This document shows, piece after piece, positions 58,248-64,000 of a stretch of DNA of 64,000 bases. The stretch is taken from the NCBI RefSeq assembly GCF_006715485.1, contig NZ_VFNH01000002.1, positions 930,001-994,000 of the forward strand. Reading direction: 5' to 3'. The position numbers were made by a program, and so were the translations under genes. The stretch's first letter is position 1, and each line of letters begins with the position of its first letter. Below the pieces are notes generated by a model. That model saw only the letters and a program-made list of their open reading frames with translations. It searched no databases and was not told where the DNA came from. This stretch comes from Herbaspirillum sp. SJZ107. GTDB taxonomy: Bacteria; Pseudomonadota; Gammaproteobacteria; Burkholderiales; Burkholderiaceae_D.

Positions 58248-58895
58248 ATGTCAACCGCCCTTGAGCTTATCGCTGAGCATCTTCCAGAGGTAACCACGGA
58301 CAAGGTGCGACGTAGTTTCTCGGCGATCGAGATCCATGATCCAGAGGCATTTGCCTCCGAATTAATGGCTTTTGTGCAGGACCAGGTAGAAGCAGTTCAA
58401 TTGCCATTCGATCTCGCGGTCATTGATCTGCCAGAGGATCGCGAGGCGGCGCTGGCAAGCAAGGTGGCCAGGCTTCGCGCCAAGACGAGCTGGACGCCTG
58501 GAGCAACCGAGATTCAGCGCGGCCGCGCCTTGATGCTCGAAGAGTTTGCAGAGGCACACAACCTGCCTGTCCCAGAGTTTGCCCGCCTGGCCAACAAATC
58601 GAAGCAGCAGATTTACAAGGATATCGACGCAGGACGTCTTTTGGCGCTCAGTCTCGGATCGCGCGGACAGAAGCTTCCGGATTGGCAACTCGACCCCAAC
58701 AGGCAGCGCCTGACGCAGCAGGTGTTGCAAGGTGCCACCGGCATCGACAAATGGACGATCTATAACGCCCTTGGTAACCCTCTTGAAGCCTTGGGGGGAC
58801 GTTCCCCGATTCAAGCCGTCGATCATCAGCATGTGGAAAAGATTGCGGGAGCAGTGCTCAACGTGCTGGGCATCGTCCGCCCTGAGCAAGCGTGA
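58248..58895 (+). CDS. Xre/ParS-like (DUF2384-type) antitoxin
   Basis: The ATG at 58248 has GGAG at good spacing; a GTG six bases earlier is in frame. The 215-residue protein has a helix-turn-helix-like segment (VPEFARLANKSKQQIYKDID) and a C-terminal region resembling the toxin-binding domain of RES-partner antitoxins (WTIYNALGNPLEALGGRSPI, then HVEKIAGAVLNVLGI). It probably neutralises the RES protein encoded next and represses its own promoter. The start of that next frame (GTG) overlaps its stop by four bases. The family call rests on motif pattern and on the RES neighbour. Confidence 0.75.
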   Translation: MSTALELIAEHLPEVTTDKVRRSFSAIEIHDPEAFASELMAFVQDQVEAVQLPFDLAVIDLPEDREAALASKVARLRAKTSWTPGATEIQRGRALMLEEFAEAHNLPVPEFARLANKSKQQIYKDIDAGRLLALSLGSRGQKLPDWQLDPNRQRLTQQVLQGATGIDKWTIYNALGNPLEALGGRSPIQAVDHQHVEKIAGAVLNVLGIVRPEQA

Positions 58896-59503
58896 TCGCG
58901 CTCGCGCGGGCGCAAATCCCTGCGCTGACACTGCTTCAGCACGTGGGGCGCACGACATATCGAGGGCAAGCCTTGCATTAAGGCAGGGATATCGAGAATC
59001 GCTATGACTCGCCTACCGGCGCTTACGGCGTTCTTTACCTGGGCCAGGATTTGCCTACGGCACTCATGGAGTCGGTATTTCACAAGCACCAGTGGCTGAG
59101 TGATCCGAAGCGGCAGATATCGCTCGCCGACATCAGGCAGCGCATGGTGCGCCTGGTCGCTACCCGTCAGCATCTTCTGCTGTTCAACATCAACGCGCCG
59201 GACGTGATGGCGGCGCAACTGGGGCTGAATCTCGAGCAGTTGATTACCCGGGACTACACCCATACGCGGGAACTCTCTCAAACAGTGCACGCGATGACGG
59301 ACAGCATGGGGGTCCCGCAATACGATGGCATTCTGTACCCCTCCAGGAATAATTATCCGGCGCACAGCATCGCACTGTTCGAGCGGGCAAAAGATAAAGT
59401 CGAGCTGATCGAGGATCTCGACCTGGTCGATCATGCGGAATGGCCGGCTTTCGTCACGAAGTACCGCATTGGTATCCTGCCGGATCCCGCCGAGGTCATC
59501 TAA
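58892..59503 (+). pseudogene. RES-domain toxin gene interrupted by an in-frame TAA
   Basis: Reading from the GTG that overlaps the antitoxin stop, the frame gives LTLLQHVGRTTYRGQALH, then TAA at 58979-58981, then continues in the same frame as GRDIENRYDSPTGAYGVLYL and TALMESVF, which is the RES core with the conserved Tyr and Glu. The C-terminal part YDGILYPSRNNYP and IALFERAKDK is also RES-like. RES toxins degrade NAD+ or modify nucleotides. Both flanks are in one frame, so a nonsense change is likelier than a frameshift. An internal start (first ATG 59066, or TTG 59051) would lose the N-terminal Arg region, so the toxin is probably dead. Confidence 0.7.
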
Positions 59504-59551
59504 TCCCTCAAGCCGAGGGAGATGTCCCGGGGCCGGACGCAAAAACGTGCG

Positions 59552-60439
59552 TCAGGCGCCGCGCCCGTAGACGACGCCGTCGCCCTGGGCCCGGAACAGG
59601 TTCCCGACCGGATCGCGCGGCGCCTCGTCGCGCTGCTGGCGCGGCACCTGCAGCACCGCCACCTGGTCGGCCAGCGCCGGCGCCATTTTCTCGACCGCCA
59701 CGTCGAGCGCCGCCATCAGGCCGACCTTGGCGTCGCGCGTGGGCGTCTGTGCCGCCTCCAGAATTGCAGCCGCCACCCGGTGCGGGTCGAGCTGGGGCGT
59801 GGGCAGCTTGGGCTGGCGGTCGAGGTAGTTGCGTGCATGCTCGGGCAGCGGCGTGTTGACCGCGGTCGGCTGGATCAGCGTGATCGAGACCGGGGCATCG
59901 TCGACGCCGGCCACCTCGATGCGCAGCGCATCGGTAAACCCCTTGACCGCGTGCTTGCTCGCCGAATACATGCCCTGCAGCGGCACCGCGACCTCGCTGG
60001 CCTCGCTGCCGACGTTGATCAGGGCGCCGCCATGCCGGCGCAGGTGGGGCAGGGCCACCTGCGAACCGTGCACCATCCCCCAGAAATTGACGTCGAACAG
60101 GCGCCGCGCATCGGCTTCCGCCACCTCCTCGATCTTGCCGTAGATGGTGACGCCGGCCACGTTGGCCCAGGTATCGATGCGGCCGAAGCGCTCAATCGCG
60201 GCATCGGCGATGCGCTGCACCTGTTCGCGCTCGGCGACGTCGGCCACCACGTGGATCGCCTCGTGCCCCTGCTTTTCGAGGGTGGCGACGATCGCTTCCA
60301 GCACATCGCCGCTGCGCGCGGCCAGCACCACCCGCGCGCCGGCCTTGGCCGCATCCTGGGCCGTGGCCAGGCCGATGCCGCTGGAGGCGCCGGTGATGAC
60401 GATGACTTGCTGGTTCAGGGGCTTGAGGGAAGGCGACAT
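59552..60439 (-). CDS. SDR family oxidoreductase
   Basis: A 295-residue classical-to-extended short-chain dehydrogenase. GGAG lies before the ATG. The cofactor motif TGASSGIG is near residue 17, the NVAG-type segment (ANVAGVTIYG) is in the middle, Ser is in NVGSEASE and the catalytic pair is in YSASKHA. A C-terminal extension of about 60 residues has no recognised domain. The substrate is unknown. It is not a flagellar gene and lies with the Xre/RES module between fliE and the ycgR block, suggesting an inserted segment. Confidence 0.88.
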   Translation of the reverse strand: MSPSLKPLNQQVIVITGASSGIGLATAQDAAKAGARVVLAARSGDVLEAIVATLEKQGHEAIHVVADVAEREQVQRIADAAIERFGRIDTWANVAGVTIYGKIEEVAEADARRLFDVNFWGMVHGSQVALPHLRRHGGALINVGSEASEVAVPLQGMYSASKHAVKGFTDALRIEVAGVDDAPVSITLIQPTAVNTPLPEHARNYLDRQPKLPTPQLDPHRVAAAILEAAQTPTRDAKVGLMAALDVAVEKMAPALADQVAVLQVPRQQRDEAPRDPVGNLFRAQGDGVVYGRGA

Positions 60440-60524
60440 CGGGGGCTCCGGCGTTGTTTGATAACGCCAACATAACAGGAACCCGGCGCGGGCAGCGCCG
60501 CGCAGCCGCCCGGCCGCGGCGTGC

Positions 60525-61280
60525 TCAGTGCCCGGCCAGGCGGGCGTTGCGTTCGCGCTCGAGCTTGGTGATGTAGCGCTGTACCGCGGCCATGTTGGCG
60601 CGCGAGATGTCGACGAACTGGCAGCCGAGGCGGCGCGTGGTCTTGTTGTTCAGCAGCGTCATCTCGAGCGCATTGCGGATCTGCAGCGAGGTGGTGACCG
60701 GGCCGACGTCCGGCACCTCGATGCGGCAGTTGGCGAAGGTTTCGCCGATCGTCGAGCCGAGCTGGTGCTTGTTGTCGAGGAGGGCGATGCCGCCGCAGCT
60801 GATGTCGGCCAGCGGCAGCACGGTGGTGCCGCCGCCGAGTGCCGCCGGCAGCGGGATGGTGGCGCGCACCGGGGTGGTCACCGGCGTCGCCATGCGGTAG
60901 AACTCGCGCCGCTGCAGGCGGATCAGCCTGGACGGGAGGTCGGCGGCAAGGGCGATGCTGCCGTCGTAGCGGGTCTCGCGCAGGTTACTCACGTGGAACA
61001 GGATGCGGATCTTGTCGAGCGAGGTCTCGCACATCACCTTGGGCGCGGCGATGATACGCGCGTTCTGCTCCTGGCTGATCGAGCGGTCGAGGATGATGCT
61101 GCCGTCGTCCGGATCGACGTCCAGCAGCGAGGTGACGCAGACGTCGCCTTCGCCCTTGACCAGCATCCGGATCAGCTGTTTCTTTTCCGAGATCTGGCGC
61201 AGCAGGGCGACGATCTCCCTGCGCGACTCGACTTCATAGTCGTGCCAGCTTTCCAATTCTGCTTCAGTGATTGCTTGCAT
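60525..61280 (-). CDS. ycgR: YcgR-type PilZ flagellar brake protein
   Basis: The ATG at 61280 gives 251 residues; a longer frame to 61397 overlaps the next gene. The N-terminal YcgR domain (about 1-110) includes KQLIRMLVKGEGDVCVTSLL. The C-terminal PilZ domain carries the c-di-GMP motifs RRxxxR (QRREFYR) and DxSxxG (DISCGGIAL). With c-di-GMP bound, YcgR proteins slow the motor at FliG or MotA. It gives the two GGDEF/EAL genes in this window a plausible local target. Its start overlaps the flhX-like gene by 17 bases. Confidence 0.9.
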   Translation of the reverse strand: MQAITEAELESWHDYEVESRREIVALLRQISEKKQLIRMLVKGEGDVCVTSLLDVDPDDGSIILDRSISQEQNARIIAAPKVMCETSLDKIRILFHVSNLRETRYDGSIALAADLPSRLIRLQRREFYRMATPVTTPVRATIPLPAALGGGTTVLPLADISCGGIALLDNKHQLGSTIGETFANCRIEVPDVGPVTTSLQIRNALEMTLLNNKTTRRLGCQFVDISRANMAAVQRYITKLERERNARLAGH

Positions 61281-61623
61281 CTGTTCCAACCGGGGCTTGG
61301 GGTGGGAGGAGTCGCGCCGTGTCCGGCGCTGGTGGCGCTGCGCCGCCGGTGGCTTGCGCTGACTCAATATAATAAAGCCACGCCAATAGTTCGGCAATGG
61401 CGCGGTACAGGCCCGGCGGGATCTGGCGGTCGAGATCGACCTCCATCAGCAGGGCCACGAGTTCCTTCGATTCGTGCACGAACACGCCGGCGTCGCGGGC
61501 GCGTCCGATGATCTGTTCGGCAATCAGGCCCTGGCCCTTGGCCACGACCCGCGGCGCGGGCTGGCCGGCGCCATAGGCCAGCGCGACGGCGTTCTGGCGC
61601 CGGGCCGCCGTCTTCTTATCCAT
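61264..61623 (-). CDS. FlhB C-terminal paralogue (FlhX type)
   Basis: A 119-residue soluble protein matching FlhB from just after the NPTH cleavage motif: NAVALAYGAGQPAPRVVAKG lines up with FAVALKYGEGQRGAPRVVAK of FlhB, and VHESKELVALLMEVDLDRQI with the FlhB LLEAPALARALYKHTDIDDE region. The membrane domain and NPTH itself are absent. A Pro/Ala tail follows. FlhX-type proteins can stand in for the cleaved FlhB C-terminal fragment. It overlaps ycgR by 17 bases and the second FliK-like gene by eight, so all three are probably co-translated. Confidence 0.88.
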   Translation of the reverse strand: MDKKTAARRQNAVALAYGAGQPAPRVVAKGQGLIAEQIIGRARDAGVFVHESKELVALLMEVDLDRQIPPGLYRAIAELLAWLYYIESAQATGGAAPPAPDTARLLPPQAPVGTDASNH

Positions 61624-62755
61624 CGCCGTCCGTCCCGGGTGCAGGCGCGGGCGCCGCGTGGATCGCCAGCGTCGACAGCGGCATCCCAGCCGCGTCGAGC
61701 GCCTGCTCCAGCCGCGCGCGCTGCGCCCCCATGCGCTGGCCGGCGTCCGCGCTGGCGGCGTCCAGGCGGATGTGCAGCTGGTCGCCCGCCAGCACCACGC
61801 GCGCCGCGACCTCGCCGAGCGCGCCGAAGCGCAGCGTCAGCCGGCTCTGCCAGGTGCCGCCCTCGTCATCGCCGCCGCCGGTGCCACCTTCGGATGCATC
61901 GCGCTCGACCGGGTCGCGCTCGACTTCCCAGCGCATCTCCTGGCCCGGCCACAACTGGCCCTGCCAGGCCACGCGCGCCTGCTCGTGCGCGGTCAGCTGC
62001 ATGTTGATGAACTGGGCGGTGGCCGGGTCGGAAGGCGAGGGCATGCGGCCCTGCGCCTGCGGTTCCTGCGCCAGGTCGGTCATCGAGCGCGCGCCCTGCG
62101 CCCACTCGGCCACGTGCGATTCGTAGAACAGGCCGCTCTTGCCCATGCCTTCCTGCAGCGCGCCGGCGATGCTGCCGGCATCGAGGCTGGCGGCGCCGAG
62201 CAGCGGCGTGCGGCCGAGGGCCGCGGTGGCGGGGGTGGCGGCGTTCTGGGCGGCGGCGATGATGTCGCCGAGCGTCTTGCCGGCGCTGCTGATCGAGGTG
62301 TTGGCGTCGCTGGCGGCACCGGCGCCGAGGCCGGCCATGGTGCGGGCCTGGGCCAGCAGCGCCGAGGTGCGCACCAGCGCGGCGGCGTCCTTGCCTTGCA
62401 GCCAAGCCAGCGGCCCGCCCGCGATCTTGCCTTCCTCGGGCGCCGGTCCGGCTTCCGCAAACGCCGGCGCGCCGCTGCCGACCTGGAAGGTCGGACGCGG
62501 CGTCACGGCGACCAGGGTCAGCGCCACCTGGCTGCCGACCTGGACATTGGCTGGCAGGGGCATGCGCGCCGCGGTGTCGTTGACGCGCACGACGAAAGAG
62601 CCGTCCGGCAGTTTCGACAGCACCTCGGCCTGCATCGACTGGCCGACTATGCCGGCAAAGGCGCGCTGGAAGGCTTGCTGGCGCGGATCGGCGACCGGCA
62701 CCGTGGCCGCGGTACGCGCGACCTGGGACAAGGGCATGGAATCGCGCGGCAGCAT
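61616..62755 (-). CDS. Second FliK-like hook-length control domain protein
   Basis: A 379-residue protein (an ATG at 62737 is an alternative start). The N-terminal region contains VLSKLPDGSFVVRVNDTAAR and LPANVQVGSQVALTLVAVTP, a beta-barrel-like segment, then Ala-rich linkers. The C-terminal 110 residues resemble the FliK Flg_hook domain (SRLTLRFGALGEVAARVVLA, then RARLEQALDAAGMPLSTLAI). It overlaps the FlhX-type gene by eight bases. FliK-type proteins contact the FlhB C-terminus, so pairing with an FlhB-C paralogue is suggestive. Its exact role beside the main FliK at 50842 is unknown. Confidence 0.8.
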   Translation of the reverse strand: MLPRDSMPLSQVARTAATVPVADPRQQAFQRAFAGIVGQSMQAEVLSKLPDGSFVVRVNDTAARMPLPANVQVGSQVALTLVAVTPRPTFQVGSGAPAFAEAGPAPEEGKIAGGPLAWLQGKDAAALVRTSALLAQARTMAGLGAGAASDANTSISSAGKTLGDIIAAAQNAATPATAALGRTPLLGAASLDAGSIAGALQEGMGKSGLFYESHVAEWAQGARSMTDLAQEPQAQGRMPSPSDPATAQFINMQLTAHEQARVAWQGQLWPGQEMRWEVERDPVERDASEGGTGGGDDEGGTWQSRLTLRFGALGEVAARVVLAGDQLHIRLDAASADAGQRMGAQRARLEQALDAAGMPLSTLAIHAAPAPAPGTDGDG

Positions 62756-62761
62756 TTAATT

Positions 62762-62806
62762 CAGCTTCAAATTCGTCGGCTTCAGGTACGCCGGCTTCAG
62801 ATACCG
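62762..62806. repeat. 15-base tandem repeat at the fliT stop
   Basis: Three copies with exact 15-base period: CGGCTTCAGATA at 62792, CGGCTTCAGGTA at 62777 and a diverged CAGCTTCAAATT at 62762. The fliT TGA lies inside the first copy read on the minus strand, and the other copies repeat the same stop in frame. Confidence 0.6.
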
Positions 62807-63123
62807 TAGGCGCGCGCGAGGCGGCGTTCGGTGCCCTTGTTGTTGATCATGGCGGACAGTTTGGCCATCCACGGCTGGGTCAGGTCGCGGATCTGGCGGT
62901 CGGCCGCCAGCATCCGGCGGATGGCGTCGACCTTGCGGGTGCGCTCCTGCGCGGCCAGCGGCTGGCCGTCGCCGCTCGCCTTCAGCTGGCGCACGCAGGC
63001 GGCGCACTGCAGCTCGAGCGTGGCCAGGCGGTCCCAGTCGCTGGCGGTGGCGGCGGCCAGCATCTGGTCGGTGATGCCGACCATGGCTTCATACAGCGAT
63101 ATGACTTCTTGTCCGTTCATCAT
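62797..63123 (-). CDS. fliT: Flagellar chaperone FliT
   Basis: From the ATG at 63123, with TGAGGAC upstream, the product has 108 residues, the usual size. It is helical: VISLYEAMVGITDQMLAAAT, LATLELQCAACVRQLKASGD and RKVDAIRRMLAADRQIRDLT. FliT binds the filament cap FliD, encoded two genes upstream, and in some species controls early flagellar gene expression. It starts four bases after the fliS stop. A 15-base tandem repeat overlaps its stop codon. Confidence 0.82.
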   Translation of the reverse strand: MMNGQEVISLYEAMVGITDQMLAAATASDWDRLATLELQCAACVRQLKASGDGQPLAAQERTRKVDAIRRMLAADRQIRDLTQPWMAKLSAMINNKGTERRLARAYGI

Positions 63124-63127
63124 GTCC

Positions 63128-63586
63128 TCAGGCGCTGACCATCGTCGGGGCTTTCGGCATCGCCGTGGCGGCGGCCATCGATGCCGGCTGCTCGGCCTTG
63201 TCGCCGATCGAGACCCAGGCACTGCGCAGGTCGGCCAGCAGGCGGTGGACTTCCTCGACCATGCCGACGTCGTTGTTCAGGTTGGCCTCGAGCAGGCGGC
63301 GCGTCATGTAGTCGTACAGCGCGTCCAGGTTGTCGGCGATCTCGCCGCCGGCAGCCTTGTCGAGCGAGGCGCGCAGGCCGTTGTCGATGATCGTGATCGC
63401 CTTCGAGATCGCCGAACCCTTGGCCGCGATATTCCCGGCCGCCATGTTGGCCTTGGCGCCGAGCAGGGCCGCCAGCGCGCCGTCGTACAGCATGATGATC
63501 AGCTTGAGCGGCGAGGCCGAGGCGACGCCGGTTTCGAGGCCCACGTTGGCGTAGGCATTCACGCCGCGTTTCATGGTTCCAAACAT
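63128..63586 (-). CDS. fliS: Flagellin export chaperone FliS
   Basis: The ATG at 63586 has TTGGAGAATC upstream, giving 152 residues; a TTG at 63601 is rejected. GVNAYANVGLETGVASASPL, LKLIIMLYDGALAALLGAKA and LYDYMTRRLLEANLNNDVGM define the family. A Met/Ala-rich tail follows. FliS binds flagellin in the cytosol and delivers it to FlhA. The order fliD-fliS-fliT is standard. The flagellin gene itself is not in the window. Confidence 0.95.
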   Translation of the reverse strand: MFGTMKRGVNAYANVGLETGVASASPLKLIIMLYDGALAALLGAKANMAAGNIAAKGSAISKAITIIDNGLRASLDKAAGGEIADNLDALYDYMTRRLLEANLNNDVGMVEEVHRLLADLRSAWVSIGDKAEQPASMAAATAMPKAPTMVSA

Positions 63587-63613
63587 CGTTTGATTCTCCA
63601 AAAAATCCAGGTA

Positions 63614-64000
63614 TTAGCTGTTCGCTGCGATTGCCGCGAGCTGCTGGGTCAGGTAACTCTGTGTGCTTTGCATCGACGTCAGCATGGTGTCGAGCGCGGT
63701 GAACTGGGCGCGGTAGCGCGCTTCGATCGCGGTCAGCCGCTCGCTGAACTTGTCGCGCTGGTCGGCGACCGACTTGATGCTGACGTTCAGGCCGTCTGTC
63801 TTGCTCTGCAGGATGCTGTCCTTGCCGGTGAAGCTGGCCGACAGGTTGGTCAGCTGGTAGGCATAACCCTGCGAGAAGGTCACGCTGCCGCGGTCGCCGA
63901 CGGCGCCGCTCTTGATCGTCAGCTGGATGCCCTCGGCGCGGGAGCCGCCGGCCGCGGTCAGGGTCTGGCCGTTGCCGGTGGCGGCCACGCCGCCGATCGT
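63614..64000 (-). CDS. fliD: Filament cap protein FliD, 3' end only
   Basis: The frame is open to base 64000, so the gene continues beyond the window; 128 C-terminal residues are seen. GDRGSVTFSQGYAYQLTNLS, the KTDGLNVSIKSVADQRDKFS helix and RYRAQFTALDTMLTSMQSTQ with SYLTQQLAAI are the conserved FliD end. FliD caps the filament and folds incoming flagellin. It is followed by fliS after 27 bases. Confidence 0.92.
   Translation of the reverse strand, partial: TIGGVAATGNGQTLTAAGGSRAEGIQLTIKSGAVGDRGSVTFSQGYAYQLTNLSASFTGKDSILQSKTDGLNVSIKSVADQRDKFSERLTAIEARYRAQFTALDTMLTSMQSTQSYLTQQLAAIAANS

Overview
The window is a GC-rich chromosomal segment from a motile, capsule- or exopolysaccharide-producing Gram-negative bacterium. 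The gene families and flagellar gene order (flhB-flhA-flhF-flhG-fliA; flgA-M-N divergent from flgB-L; fliL-R; fliF-K; fliE alone) suggest a betaproteobacterium of the Burkholderiales, most likely Oxalobacteraceae (Massilia-like). The family assignment is an inference from layout and protein flavour. No rRNA or other taxonomic marker is present.

Region 1 (1-14165) is surface polysaccharide. A left-truncated WbaP-type phosphosugar transferase is followed by two GT2 glycosyltransferases flanking a polytopic Wzy/ligase-like protein, then a complete dTDP-L-rhamnose set (rfbB, rfbD, rfbA, rfbC). After a strong terminator comes a large YjbH-domain outer-membrane-type protein carrying a C-terminal PAP2 phosphatase domain. 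A small YjbE-like secreted protein faces it across a bidirectional terminator. An acyltransferase-3 membrane protein and an SGNH-hydrolase lipoprotein diverge from an AT-rich gap and probably decorate or trim the polymer.

Region 2 (14247-22972) holds flagellar export, placement and motor genes: flhB, flhA, a small unknown ORF behind an unusual operator-like dyad, flhF, an FlhG with a degenerate P-loop, fliA, and a second-type stator pair motC/motD.

Region 3 (23051-33110) is signalling and accessory: a CheB-CheR-PAS fusion, a secreted stand-alone homologue of a protease pro-region, the convergent M35 (aspzincin) metalloprotease that carries the same region, and two overlapping PAS-GGDEF-EAL genes, the second with a degenerate GGNEF site.

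Region 4 (33107-57553) is the main flagellar locus. flgN, flgM (with a near-consensus sigma-28 promoter) and flgA lie on the minus strand. flgB-C-D-E-F-G-H-I-J run on the plus strand, then flgK-flgL behind a second sigma-28 promoter. fliR-Q-P-O-N-M-L and fliK-J-I-H-G-F follow on the minus strand. REP-like palindromes lie between flgE and flgF, inside the flgH signal-peptide region, and between flgL and fliR.

Region 5 (57744-64000) starts with fliE. Then comes a likely insertion: a Xre/RES toxin-antitoxin pair whose toxin has an in-frame stop, and an SDR oxidoreductase. After it is a second flagellar block on the minus strand: a YcgR-type PilZ brake, an FlhB C-terminal paralogue (FlhX type), a second FliK-like protein, fliT, fliS and the 3' end of fliD, which runs off the window.

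Taken together the window links an envelope polysaccharide programme with the flagellar apparatus. c-di-GMP enzymes and a c-di-GMP-binding brake sit within the flagellar region. No tRNA, rRNA, CRISPR array, IS element or integrase was recognised.
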